Notes under the pieces: model-generated
What the model was told of the DNA's origin: nothing
The model's input: only the letters and a program-made list of their open reading frames with translations
The model's database searches: none
In this document: in pieces, positions 41,854 through 50,534 of the stretch
Numbering within the stretch: position 1 is the stretch's first letter
Layout: every line of letters starts with the position of its first letter
Program-made: the position numbers and the translations under genes
DNA from: Alteromonas gilva
GTDB taxonomy: Bacteria; Pseudomonadota; Gammaproteobacteria; Enterobacterales; Alteromonadaceae
Assembly: GCF_028595265.1 (NCBI RefSeq)
Contig: NZ_JAQQXP010000004.1
Location: 112,394 to 176,393, forward strand
DNA: 64,000 bases
Reading direction: 5' to 3'

Positions 41854-42254
41854 TTACCTTGCGGTGCAGTTGTAGGCGTTTATTGTTGCATGCTCAAAAA
41901 CATTATCAATGAATCCTGCCGCGTGAAAAAAAGCCTCAATTACGCCTTCATTTCCTTCGTATATCGTATATCTGGCAAAGACGATTTTCTCTTTGCCGAA
42001 CCAATCTTCTTTCCATGAAGCATTGTAACTTATGCTTTCATCCGTTAAACCTGTACTAATGTACTCCCTTGATATCTGTGAGCCATCCGCATCGGGAAAA
42101 GTTCTAATGACATTGCTTGGGGGGTTACAAGTAGGGAAATATTGGCTTCGTCATCATTTTTGTGAGTGCAATTTAATAGCATTGACACTTCGTCTGCCAT
42201 GACTGAAGTTGAAAGCATCATAAGCATTGCTAGTGAAGAGATTTTTATGGTCAT
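41854..42254 (-). pseudogene. Small exported protein gene split by a frameshift in a six-C run
   Basis: A good signal peptide starts at 42254 (MTIKISSLAMLMMLSTSVMA). The frame is lost at six G on the plus strand (42119-42124). In the next frame coding continues with SNVIRTFPDADGSQISREYI through IEAFFHAAGFIDNVFEHATI to a stop at 41854. One added base restores about 133 residues. It may be a true pseudogene, phase variation or a sequencing slip. Confidence 0.65.
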
Positions 42255-42396
42255 AGAGCTATTAAATGCACTTATCTTGAGATAGAGAAACTATGCCATC
42301 AATTTGATAGTTTTGTCTAGGCGGGGCCAGTATTCTGCTATAGGTTGCCCGCTTGGCTTTAAGCATGAAAAGGTAAGGCCTTTCAAGAACTGAGTT

Positions 42397-42741
42397 CTAT
42401 TGAATTAAATTCGCTTGGAAGTCTGCCTTGCTCACAACAGCTGTATCCCAATCGGTGGCCACATAGGCCTGTTCTGAAATTTCGTAGTAGGTTGAATCAA
42501 CCTGGTACTTAATCCCAATCTCAGGCATGAGGCCTGCGTTTTTACACGCAGACACCCTAGCCTTACGGACATCCTCAATATTTGCCGACCACAGAAGAAT
42601 TTCACCATCAATCTCTTGAGTGGCACATGTAACTTCTTCTGGCCAATCACAAACAACCTTATTCACCAGGTTTAGTAAACTGGCATCTATCATCGGCGCG
42701 GCGTACTCACCGTCAAGATCGATAACAATTTGATTGTTCAT
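42397..42741 (-). CDS. Hypothetical protein coupled to traC
   Basis: 114 residues from the ATG at 42741 (GGTGG upstream), or 118 from 42753 where ATG overlaps the traC stop. Acidic and soluble with three Cys; no signal peptide. It is the last gene of the dsbC - dsbC-like - traV - traC unit, so it is probably a cytoplasmic accessory to the TraC ATPase. No family recognised. Confidence 0.6.
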   Translation of the reverse strand: MNNQIVIDLDGEYAAPMIDASLLNLVNKVVCDWPEEVTCATQEIDGEILLWSANIEDVRKARVSACKNAGLMPEIGIKYQVDSTYYEISEQAYVATDWDTAVVSKADFQANLIQ

Positions 42742-42752
42742 GATATCCACCA

Positions 42753-45326
42753 TTACAAAGCCATTCGCTTTTCGTCTTCCATCATTTGGCTAATTGCCTG
42801 CTCCATAGACATGCCCTGATCGATGTATTCCTGACGCTTATCCTTTTCCTTTTTGTCAGTAGTCAGGATCAGCTGGAACTTACGGTCAGTGTAAAGACGG
42901 CAAACCTGTGAGTTAAGGCCGTCTTTCACCAGCACTTCGGAAAACGCTTCGTCAGTGACTGCAGGACGCGCTTTAACAGTCTTCAGTGATGACAACAGCT
43001 TGAAATCTGTTTCATTGCCGGTAAATGCTTTTTCCTCTCTAAGGCGCTCAACCTGCTCTGGCTGCTGCTTCATCAGGAGCATCCATTTCGAGTTGGCTAT
43101 GATTGCCCGACCTACTACAGAGGTGTATGCATCCATTACAGACTGAGTAACCAATGCGCCAGCTGCACCATATTTACGGAATCGACGCCACCCTGTTTCC
43201 AGGAAGTCAGCAAAGAACTGCATCATTGATGCGCCGTTCTTATCTTCCTTCAAGTATTCCCATGCCTCATCGAGAATAAACATCCGGCGACGAGGTGTAT
43301 CCCCTTCGTAAGAAAGGTACATTTTGTTCTGTATGCCCATAACCAGCGCCATCAAAACAGTTACCTGTAAGTGTGAATCTGATTTCAACTCTTCAAGCTC
43401 ACAGACTACCAATCGACCATCAAAGTTAACCGGTGGATACTTATTACCAAAGAAGTCACCGTAAATACCTTCATCACAGAAAGGCTTTAACTGACGTCCA
43501 ATGGCATGCATTTCAACAAGCTCGTGATTCAAACACTCTTTAGCAAAGTCTGTTATCGTTGCTTCCTTCCCTTTGTCTTCCCAAACTATCTTCAGGACTT
43601 CCAGGATCTCAGCATTTTGTAAGTCTGTAATGTTTCCACTTGGGCTTGCCATGGTCTTAATCAGGGTTCTGATCAAATTGGCTTCACCTTCCTTCCCATA
43701 GAAGTCGGTAACATTGCTAAAAGGGTTCAACGAGTATTTAAAATCACGTCCAAACGCCAAAAACTGTGACTGCTCATACTGCTCAGCCAGACCTACATAA
43801 CTTCGGCCTACGTCGATAATGAACACCTGAGCCCCATCATCATATTGCTGACGAATGCTGTCATTATCCTGCTCTTTAACACCTACACCCAAAATGGCAT
43901 TGGTCAAAAAGCCGATGAAGAACGACTTACCTGCACCCGAGGTAGCAGCCCCATAGATATTGAAATTGGTATCCGACTCAAAGAAGTCGATTGATACAGC
44001 TTGACCAAAGCGCGACCCCAACAAAAGAGTAGGATTCGGCGTGTTACCTTTCCAACTGGCCATGTGTGGCGTTAAAAATGGTAACGCCTTCGTGGTTGCT
44101 TTTTTGAACCGATGTGAAGATTTTACAAATTCAGCATCAACTCCAAATGGCAGGCCGGCCAACATGAACGGCAAAGTGAAGAAATTGTCCTGCATAATGC
44201 TGACATTTTTCTTACTGTACATACCTTGCACTTTGTCTACGAAATCATTTGCTGATTCTTCATCCTTGGTAAAGCTAAGCATTTGCATGCTGTACTTAAT
44301 CAACAGTGAACCGGTCTGATCAAGCTCTCGATTCACCGCGTCAAAGTCCATCTTCTGGAAACGCAACTTATCCAGGTACTGAAGGATTGAACCCTTTGCC
44401 TGGTTGGTTATGAATGTGCGCGACTTAGTAAACTTATCTCTGGCCGACTTCTGGTTTGGGTACTCCACATTCAGTGACAGGATGAAATGCTCATCCAGCA
44501 GGGTATTACCCTGCTCCCAATCACCCAAAAGGTTGATCATCTGGCCATAAAGCATCTTCTCCGGCATGTCAGTGATTGAAATTGACTTCACGAACTGGCA
44601 CATATCGCCATTTTGATCGTATATTTCTACGCCCTTATCAGTCGGCTCAATACGTTTACCCGGATCAAGAAACAATTCTCTCAAGGGGCGATCAATCTGA
44701 CATTTATCATGATGGTGTGGCTTTCCTTTCCAACTAGCATCACCATACATGTTCAGCATTACGCTCATCCGGCGCTTGTATTGGAACTCATTCGCAATTT
44801 CCGGAGCAAACTGAGACAGCGTGCTTACCGTGCTTCGGATTTTGCGCTTGAAAGCCTTCAGCTCACCTTCAGAAGGTATCGCCTTTTTGATTGGCACCTT
44901 AATCGAGATCCAGAATTCATAGTCACGGAACCGATATCCATTGTCATTGATATTTTGCTGGGTACCACGACGATAGAAGTTTGAGATTGAATCTGAAAGC
45001 AATTCGATTTGCTCTTGGTCTTTACCCAACATCCGATTGCCACGAACCCGATTGTATCCGTAGAGTCGATTTTCTAAGTCAGGCAATGACGCCAGCTGCA
45101 TCTGAACAATAGTGCCCTCTGGGAAATCTGTTTTAAAAAAGTTTTCCAGTGAGTTCCTGATGTCATCGTTTGACCCTGGTGTAGGCTGACAAACAATAAA
45201 AGCTCCAATTGCTGGCTCATCCAAAATGAAGATCTTATCTTCATCCCAGTACTCAACAACACTGAACAGGTCTGCGGTAGTATCCCGCTTTAGGAGCTTT
45301 GCTTTTTTGTTTAATACAACGCCCAT
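42753..45326 (-). CDS. traC: TraC, VirB4-family T4SS ATPase
   Basis: 857 residues, as expected (F TraC 876). Walker A GAATSGAGKSFFIGF near residue 460 and Walker B RRMFILDEAWEYL near 685, followed by the family segment FLETGWRRFRKYGAAGALVTQS. The N-terminal half is the TraC/VirB4 docking domain. TraC powers pilus assembly at the inner membrane. Two bases separate it from traV. Confidence 0.95.
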   Translation of the reverse strand: MGVVLNKKAKLLKRDTTADLFSVVEYWDEDKIFILDEPAIGAFIVCQPTPGSNDDIRNSLENFFKTDFPEGTIVQMQLASLPDLENRLYGYNRVRGNRMLGKDQEQIELLSDSISNFYRRGTQQNINDNGYRFRDYEFWISIKVPIKKAIPSEGELKAFKRKIRSTVSTLSQFAPEIANEFQYKRRMSVMLNMYGDASWKGKPHHHDKCQIDRPLRELFLDPGKRIEPTDKGVEIYDQNGDMCQFVKSISITDMPEKMLYGQMINLLGDWEQGNTLLDEHFILSLNVEYPNQKSARDKFTKSRTFITNQAKGSILQYLDKLRFQKMDFDAVNRELDQTGSLLIKYSMQMLSFTKDEESANDFVDKVQGMYSKKNVSIMQDNFFTLPFMLAGLPFGVDAEFVKSSHRFKKATTKALPFLTPHMASWKGNTPNPTLLLGSRFGQAVSIDFFESDTNFNIYGAATSGAGKSFFIGFLTNAILGVGVKEQDNDSIRQQYDDGAQVFIIDVGRSYVGLAEQYEQSQFLAFGRDFKYSLNPFSNVTDFYGKEGEANLIRTLIKTMASPSGNITDLQNAEILEVLKIVWEDKGKEATITDFAKECLNHELVEMHAIGRQLKPFCDEGIYGDFFGNKYPPVNFDGRLVVCELEELKSDSHLQVTVLMALVMGIQNKMYLSYEGDTPRRRMFILDEAWEYLKEDKNGASMMQFFADFLETGWRRFRKYGAAGALVTQSVMDAYTSVVGRAIIANSKWMLLMKQQPEQVERLREEKAFTGNETDFKLLSSLKTVKARPAVTDEAFSEVLVKDGLNSQVCRLYTDRKFQLILTTDKKEKDKRQEYIDQGMSMEQAISQMMEDEKRMAL

Positions 45327-45328
45327 AT

Positions 45329-46069
45329 TTACTTACCTGTCGTTGGTGGCTGAGTGATGATGTTAAGAGGTGATACACCTTTACGTCGCTGCTCTTGCTG
45401 GATCATTTCTTGTTGAGATTGCTTTCTCATTTGCAGTGGAACCACCCGGGTAGGACGGAAATTGGCAGAATTACCAATACGCCATGTCTTAGGCTCAACT
45501 TCCACATAGACGTAACCAGGCAGAGTTAAAAAGCCTGCTGGATCAGTATATGAAGACACCAAGATACGCATCGGCTTAGGCTCTGACATAACCGCCAAGG
45601 CTTCGGGAGCCAATGGCTCACCATTGTTTGGCCAAGCGCTGAATGGGTTTTCGGGGCTTGTTTCGTAGCGCGTTTGAGGAATGACCTTTGCAGCCTGATA
45701 TGAATCACGAGAATGCTGTTCATTCGTGCGCTCTTCATACACCACAATTTCACCTGATTGTTGAGATGGCAGTTCAGCACCGGCAATATAACGATCTTCG
45801 CTTGCTTCATACTGTGCGTGAACATGCCCCTCATGACCATCTATTGCATAACCTTTCTGATGCGCCAAGTCTTCCTGAGTAAGGTTTTCCAATGACTCAC
45901 GATTATTGGTCAATTCGTAAACGTCACGAGCCCCGGCACACACTCCACCCTTCTTCATGTTCTCACAAGTAAAGTTTTCCTTACCGATTGTGGTACACCC
46001 GGACATTGCTAAAGAACCAGCCAGCAAAATTGCGGCTGTTGACCTTATTGTGATTGATTGAGATTTCAT
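45329..46069 (-). CDS. traV: TraV, outer-membrane lipoprotein of the T4SS
   Basis: 246 residues. Lipobox LAMSGC, Cys25. The conserved TraV segment FTCENMKKGGVCAGARDVYELTN follows at once, with the typical Cys pair. The C-terminal part is polar (PLQMRKQSQQEMIQQEQRRKG). TraV tethers the TraK-TraB core complex to the outer membrane; traK and traB are not in this window. Confidence 0.9.
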   Translation of the reverse strand: MKSQSITIRSTAAILLAGSLAMSGCTTIGKENFTCENMKKGGVCAGARDVYELTNNRESLENLTQEDLAHQKGYAIDGHEGHVHAQYEASEDRYIAGAELPSQQSGEIVVYEERTNEQHSRDSYQAAKVIPQTRYETSPENPFSAWPNNGEPLAPEALAVMSEPKPMRILVSSYTDPAGFLTLPGYVYVEVEPKTWRIGNSANFRPTRVVPLQMRKQSQQEMIQQEQRRKGVSPLNIITQPPTTGK

Positions 46070-46100
46070 AATTTAATCCTATTCGCGTCGGATGCTGCCA

Positions 46101-46892
46101 TTACGGTTGCGCATACCATTTATCAAATTCAACTGGGAAACCGCCTATACTCAGACCGTCTTCTCGGATAATGTGTGGCAGTTGCTCAATCTGAAACAAC
46201 GAAGCCATGTACTTAGCCATCTGGATAGGTTGCTCACTACAACCGCCTTCTAAATCCGAATAGGATTCAGATGTGCCATTTATCAAATCATTTTTAGCCT
46301 GCTCTTTATCTACCGCGCACCAGAGCTTTCTTGCTCGGTCCATAGAGTTAGAGCCGCCGACCATCGGCATCAAGACAACCGTCCAGTTATATTCGCTTTC
46401 ATTCTCTTGAATGTGCTGCAAAAACTTCACGGTATACGCTGACATAGGGTCTACAAAAGCAACGCCACTTCTGGGCAAATCTGGATTGCCAATTACAAAA
46501 TGAGCAAGCTGCTCTTCTGGCTTGAACCCGATGTTAGAAACTGGTGTGCGCTGCACCTTTTCAGCATCCTGCAGGGTTCGAATAGTTTTCCGGTGCCAGA
46601 CGTCTTTAAGCATGCCGTCCATTACAAAGCGACCATCAGCACTGATCACATATGAACCATTCTCAGCTTCCACGAAGAAAAGCTTTTTCATAGGCAATTC
46701 ACGGATACCGATAACGCGACCTTTTTTCTCCAGGTTCTCTTTAACTTCTTCTCGGTACACTTTTTGGTCGGGACGCGCATCTTCCATCAAAGTCTTCAAA
46801 TCATCTGGTAGAGATGCTGCGTTAGATAGTTCCTGAGCAGATGAACAAACTGAAAGCAAGGCCAAAGCAGCTGCAACTAATAACTTCTTCAT
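46101..46892 (-). CDS. DsbC-like protein lacking the catalytic CxxC
   Basis: 263 residues from the ATG at 46892 (GGAG upstream), overlapping the dsbC stop (ATGA). Signal peptide MKKLLVAAALALLSVCSSAQ. It aligns with DsbC in its N-terminal dimerisation-like domain (VIGIRELPMKKLFFVEAENGSYVISADGRFVMDG) and thioredoxin fold. Where the neighbour has FFDVNCGYC it reads FVDPMSAYT, so both redox Cys are gone; two other Cys (KLWCAVD, GGCSEQP) are elsewhere. Likely a chaperone or scaffold paralogue rather than an isomerase. Confidence 0.7.
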   Translation of the reverse strand: MKKLLVAAALALLSVCSSAQELSNAASLPDDLKTLMEDARPDQKVYREEVKENLEKKGRVIGIRELPMKKLFFVEAENGSYVISADGRFVMDGMLKDVWHRKTIRTLQDAEKVQRTPVSNIGFKPEEQLAHFVIGNPDLPRSGVAFVDPMSAYTVKFLQHIQENESEYNWTVVLMPMVGGSNSMDRARKLWCAVDKEQAKNDLINGTSESYSDLEGGCSEQPIQMAKYMASLFQIEQLPHIIREDGLSIGGFPVEFDKWYAQP

Positions 46893-47626
46893 TTCGCACG
46901 CTCCAATACAGCCAACAGTTTGTTGGTAGGAGCATATCCGCCCACCACCTGCTTGCCATCCATACCATATACAGCTGGAGTACCCCTTACACCAAGCCAC
47001 TCTCCCAAAGCATAATTTTCGGCTACCTGGTTCTCGCAACGAGCTGTCGGCAATTCATTACTGCGCATAACCATATCCAACGAAATATTAGGATTTGGCG
47101 AGCATGCAATATCCTGCATAGTTAAGTACGTATTACTGAACTGTGTATTTCCGGTTCGAGGATCTTTAATGCCATTGCGAGGATAAAGGACGTAATGAAC
47201 AGTAATGCCTGCAGCATTGTATTGGCTTAACTCATTGTGCATCTTGCGGCAGTAACCACAGTTAACATCGAAAAACACCAACACTTCATGTTTTTCATTT
47301 GGCGCTTTGAAAGTCACAAACGAATCTTTCAGCTTTTCAATTTTGGATACTGCCAACTCAGAAATCCGGGATTGAGTTTTATTGGCCATTCCGCCTTCAA
47401 ATTCATATACACGGCCTGAAATCAGGTTTTTACCGTCTTTCGTGGCATAGAAAATCCCTTTATCTGTAACTATCTCGTACAAACCGGTCGAGTCATCATT
47501 GACTTCCTGCACTTCGAAAGGCGTGACTTCCTGCATCTTTTTACTTATCTGAGTCTTATTTAACTCTTGAGCCTTTACCGTAAATGCCAGTGCAGCCACC
47601 AGTAAAATTGATAAAACCTTGTTCAT
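46889..47626 (-). CDS. dsbC: DsbC-type periplasmic disulfide isomerase
   Basis: 245 residues. Signal peptide MNKVLSILLVAALAFTVKA. DsbC N-terminal domain (GLYEIVTDKGIFYATKDGKNLISGRVYEF), then the thioredoxin domain with active site VFFDVNCGYCRKMH near 117-130 and the cis-Pro loop RGTPAVYGMDG. It rearranges disulfides in exported Cys-rich proteins; TraN, TraU, TraV and the 28321 protein are obvious clients. It is the first gene of the dsbC-traV-traC unit, with box E and CATAAT upstream. Confidence 0.92.
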   Translation of the reverse strand: MNKVLSILLVAALAFTVKAQELNKTQISKKMQEVTPFEVQEVNDDSTGLYEIVTDKGIFYATKDGKNLISGRVYEFEGGMANKTQSRISELAVSKIEKLKDSFVTFKAPNEKHEVLVFFDVNCGYCRKMHNELSQYNAAGITVHYVLYPRNGIKDPRTGNTQFSNTYLTMQDIACSPNPNISLDMVMRSNELPTARCENQVAENYALGEWLGVRGTPAVYGMDGKQVVGGYAPTNKLLAVLERAK

Positions 47627-47687
47627 TTGGATAACCCTACTTATTCAAGATGTCAGCATTATGCAGCACTTTATGAACGTCGCAGTT

Positions 47688-47719
47688 CAATAGACGTGCA
47701 TAAAACCACACCTCTATCG
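47688..47719. promoter_or_regulatory. tra-regulon box E, divergent
   Basis: CAATAGA-N18-TCTATCG between dsbC (minus) and a lipoprotein gene (plus). On the minus strand CATAAT starts 25 bp past the half-site; on the plus strand TAACAT starts 26 bp past it. Confidence 0.65.
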
Positions 47720-47784
47720 ACGGGTTAACATGCCCCCCATGAGCTAACATTCACACTCCAAAATTTACTGTGACAGGCTTTACC

Positions 47785-48042
47785 ATGCTTACCATCCGGA
47801 TGGCTTTCATCTCATTACTGATGCTCCTAAATACTGGTTGTGCAGCTACTGACAACCTATTCGCTCGTATTGCTAACTACTATGTGCAGTATCAGTTCAA
47901 CTCTGATGTCGCTGATTCTCAGGAGAAGATTCAGGAGGCAAGGGAGTTAATGGCAACCAGAAAGAATGCTCCAGCAAAAAAAGCGCTCGATGAGCAAGCC
48001 ATTAACCTTTGGAGTGCATATTTAGAATTGAAGATTCCATAA
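47785..48042 (+). CDS. Small predicted lipoprotein
   Basis: 85 residues from the ATG at 47785 (an in-frame GTG at 47770 is less likely). MLTIRMAFISLLMLLNTGC ends in a lipobox; the mature part is a short helical peptide rich in Ala/Glu/Lys. Divergent from dsbC across box E. Function unknown; size recalls entry-exclusion or lysis-type lipoproteins, but nothing specific supports either. Confidence 0.65.
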   Translation: MLTIRMAFISLLMLLNTGCAATDNLFARIANYYVQYQFNSDVADSQEKIQEARELMATRKNAPAKKALDEQAINLWSAYLELKIP

Positions 48043-48127
48043 ATGGTCTTCTTTCTTAATAGTTTTCGAGATTTGCTTGGCTAAAACATCCTCGATAAAA
48101 TAAATGTAAATCTAAAAGTGAAACCTC

Positions 48128-48293
48128 ATGAGCAATAAAAATTTAACAGACCAAGCATTGGATATGCTCCATTGAACAGTGGCATAGAGCTTTTGGCTGC
48201 CCTACGCCTGTTGGTTACCACTGGAAAGGAGTAGCACCATCAGCAAATGACACATATCGAGAGTTGCTAGTTAGGCTAATTACAGGGCTTTAA
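48128..48293 (+). pseudogene. Remnant of a ~54-residue gene with a +1 frameshift
   Basis: ATG at 48128 reads MSNKNLTDQALDMLH then TGA. Removing one T restores EQWHRAFGCPTPVGYHWKGV and a further 19 residues to the stop at 48293. This lies in the otherwise empty stretch 48043-48343. Confidence 0.45.
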
Positions 48294-48343
48294 AGAAAAA
48301 GCTTAAATCTTTAAACATCTATTCAATAATTGAGAACGCTATA

Positions 48344-48619
48344 ATGGATATACCTGAAAGGTTGATAAATACAAAAGAGCGCTTTGTTGCAGAAGGGGAC
48401 TTCATAACATTTAAACACACCATTTTGAATGAATATAAGGGGGCTTTGGAAAAGTACACCAATGGTTCGACAAGCTACGAAAACGACATTATTATGCTGA
48501 CAGATTTTTATATAAACACCGTCGATGAAAACAAAAACCTAATAAGTACAAATGATTACAAAGAGGTTTGTGAACATATTAAGAAAATGAAATTACGCAG
48601 AAAGATAATTAGATTTTAA
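48344..48619 (+). CDS. Hypothetical protein
   Basis: 91 residues, charged and helical, with no signal, membrane segment or motif that I recognise. The ribosome site is weak (GAGAA, 13 bp before the ATG). It lies between a gene remnant and the DndB-like operon, on the same strand but 117 bp from it. Local base composition is AT-rich compared with the following operon, which may mean a separate origin. Confidence 0.4.
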   Translation: MDIPERLINTKERFVAEGDFITFKHTILNEYKGALEKYTNGSTSYENDIIMLTDFYINTVDENKNLISTNDYKEVCEHIKKMKLRRKIIRF

Positions 48620-48735
48620 GAAGTTGCTATGCTGCTAAGAAAAGGCAAGGGCAAAGTAAAACAATTTTCCATTCAGTAGCGACAAATCAAAACAAATATA
48701 CCCTAGCTGCATATCTGACTTTAAGAGGTTAAATC

Positions 48736-49962
48736 ATGCAGCTATCCCAACAAGACATCAAAGAACTCGACGGGCTTTACAAGCAATTAAATGGCACTAC
48801 CGATTTCACTCTGTTCGCCGTAGGCGGCAAAGAGGGTGACCGCTTTACCTATGTTGCTAAAATCCCTTTCGGCGTGCTGGCTGAACAGTATGATTTGGTG
48901 CCAGACGCAGAGCTGTCTACCAACCTAAAGTTACAGCGTGACCTTGTAGTCAGTCGTTCTCGCAATATCGCCAACTACATAGGCTCTAATGGTGACTTCA
49001 TCTTCCCTGAGTTGATTAGCATTAGTGAGTCAATCATTGCTGAGCAGTTAAATGCCGGCAACGTATTTAAGATAACTATCCCTTCGGATGCATTCAGGTA
49101 CTTGGTCGATGGCCAAGGCCGGCTTTCAGGTATTAAGCGTGAGCTGAAAAGCAGCCCGGAGCTTGCTGAGCATTGCATTGACATCAAGTTCATTGTTTCA
49201 GAAGGGATAAAACGTGACACGCAGATATTCGCCGATGTAAACCAAACGCCCATTTCGCCTAATAAGAGCCAATGTGTGGCTATGGATAACAGAATGGTGA
49301 TCAACCGCTTTGCAAAGGTCGTATCTGAAAGTACTGTCCTGAAAAGCAAGATTGATTTCACTAAGGCTTCTGTAACCAATAGCAGTAACACCGGCAAGCT
49401 GTGGACGCTCAACCAGATGGTTTCTTTCATCACCATTCTCACCGGCACCACTAACAAATCTAGCCAGGAAAAGCTTGCTGATGAAGCTACTCAGAAATAT
49501 TGGTTAGGCTTCATTAGTCGTTATCTGGAAAAGCTTCAGATGCATCCGGGAATAAAGGCCATATTCAATGCTGATGAGATTTCAGCCGAATTCCGGAGCC
49601 AAACGGTTATTGGTACCTCTGTGTTTTTAAAGAGCGTTGCTCTGCTTGGTAAAATCATCGTTATGAACGTTGTTGATAGTGGCCAGAAGCAGGTTGACTG
49701 GTCCTTCTTTGATAAATGGGCAAGCCTTGACCTGTCCGTCGATAATAAAGAATGGCTGGGACGCTGCATGAATTATCGCGGCAGGTTTGAAGACAAAGCA
49801 TTCAATCATAAAGCCACTGTTTCATACCTGTGCGAGCAGTTGGGCTTGCAGGTACCTAAAGAACTCGAATCCATTGAGGAAGAAGTCTTAATGGCTCGCG
49901 CTCAAATGCTGAAGGCCAAGCGTGAAGAAGCCAAGCAGCTGGCTAAAGAGGAAGCGCAATGA
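48736..49962 (+). CDS. DndB-like DGQHR-domain protein
   Basis: 408 residues. The DGQHR signature appears as FRYLVDGQGRLSGIKREL near residues 121-137, followed by FADVNQTPISPNKSQ, as in DndB and related proteins. The C-terminus is a charged helix. DndB regulates phosphorothioate DNA modification clusters and binds their promoters; DpdB is a relative in 7-deazaguanine systems. It starts an operon: its TGA overlaps the ATG of a TusA-like gene. A weak GTAGCG-N17-TACCCT element precedes it (48672-48700). Confidence 0.75.
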   Translation: MQLSQQDIKELDGLYKQLNGTTDFTLFAVGGKEGDRFTYVAKIPFGVLAEQYDLVPDAELSTNLKLQRDLVVSRSRNIANYIGSNGDFIFPELISISESIIAEQLNAGNVFKITIPSDAFRYLVDGQGRLSGIKRELKSSPELAEHCIDIKFIVSEGIKRDTQIFADVNQTPISPNKSQCVAMDNRMVINRFAKVVSESTVLKSKIDFTKASVTNSSNTGKLWTLNQMVSFITILTGTTNKSSQEKLADEATQKYWLGFISRYLEKLQMHPGIKAIFNADEISAEFRSQTVIGTSVFLKSVALLGKIIVMNVVDSGQKQVDWSFFDKWASLDLSVDNKEWLGRCMNYRGRFEDKAFNHKATVSYLCEQLGLQVPKELESIEEEVLMARAQMLKAKREEAKQLAKEEAQ

Positions 49963-50210
49963 GTACTTCTATAGCTCAATTCGATGCCAGGCAGTTGAAG
50001 TGCCCGGCATTTTCACTTCCCGTCAGGCGATTCTTAAATGAGCTGCCTAATGGTAAGCTCGCTCATATTGTCACGGAAGAACCAAGAGCTCATGCCCGTA
50101 TGAAGCATATTTGCTCGGTATATGGATGGAAGCTTAAAAATCATGTCGAAGGTGACTTACACCATTTTATAGTTGATAAACACTCAGCGGAGAGCGTTCA
50201 AAATGTTTAA
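49959..50210 (+). CDS. TusA-family sulfur carrier-like protein
   Basis: 83 residues, the usual TusA size (81). The defining motif is present: FDARQLKCPAFSLPVRRFL with Cys15-Pro16, then LPNGKLAHIVTEEPRAHARMKHICSVYGWKLKNHVEGDLHHFIVDK, matching the beta-alpha-beta-alpha-beta-beta layout of TusA/SirA. TusA relays persulfide sulfur from IscS to later acceptors. Coupled by ATGA to the DndB-like gene and upstream of a DndC-like enzyme, it is probably a dedicated sulfur donor for that enzyme. That role is inference. Confidence 0.75.
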   Translation: MSTSIAQFDARQLKCPAFSLPVRRFLNELPNGKLAHIVTEEPRAHARMKHICSVYGWKLKNHVEGDLHHFIVDKHSAESVQNV

Positions 50211-50463
50211 TAGTGGATTTTATAAAATAAAAATTGGCCATGACGGAGCCGGTGGTGCAGGTGGCGATGAAGCTGCATCATTCAACATCGATACCGATAG
50301 CGCCCGTTGGTTTGCCAAGGCTTTCTTTACTGGCTTGAAAGCTACTGATTCCAACTCTGGTTACGTAACCATTACCGGCGCTGGCGACTCTTTAACCTTA
50401 TCCATGAAAAACTGGCGTGAGCCTGATTTCGACGATCTTAAACTCCCTCCCCCGCTCACCTAA
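50203..50463 (+). CDS. Small hypothetical protein in the sulfur operon
   Basis: 86 residues from the ATG at 50203, overlapping the TusA-like stop by 8 bp, with GAGAG upstream. A Gly-rich loop (GHDGAGGAGGDEA) is followed by alternating strands (YVTITGAGDSLTLSMKNW) and an acidic-Pro tail. No known family. Its tight position suggests a subunit or cofactor protein of the same system. Confidence 0.6.
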   Translation: MFNSGFYKIKIGHDGAGGAGGDEAASFNIDTDSARWFAKAFFTGLKATDSNSGYVTITGAGDSLTLSMKNWREPDFDDLKLPPPLT

Positions 50464-50534
50464 CACGTCATTCAATTGCGATAATCCAGCAATCAGTAAA
50501 ATACCAGGTATCAATCAATAGCAGATGGTACCTG

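Noticed and set aside
42282..42320. A further tra box near the split exported-protein gene
   Set aside because: GATAGA-N18 is present but the second half reads TGATAGT, not TCTRT; no good -10.
46892..47039. 49-residue N-terminal extension of the DsbC-like protein
   Set aside because: It lies inside dsbC in another frame; the signal peptide begins at the ATG at 46892 with GGAG upstream.
48736..49962. The DGQHR protein as a ParB nuclease
   Set aside because: It has no GERR or HTH region; DGQGR followed by FADVNQTP fits DndB relatives, and a true ParB is at 61537.
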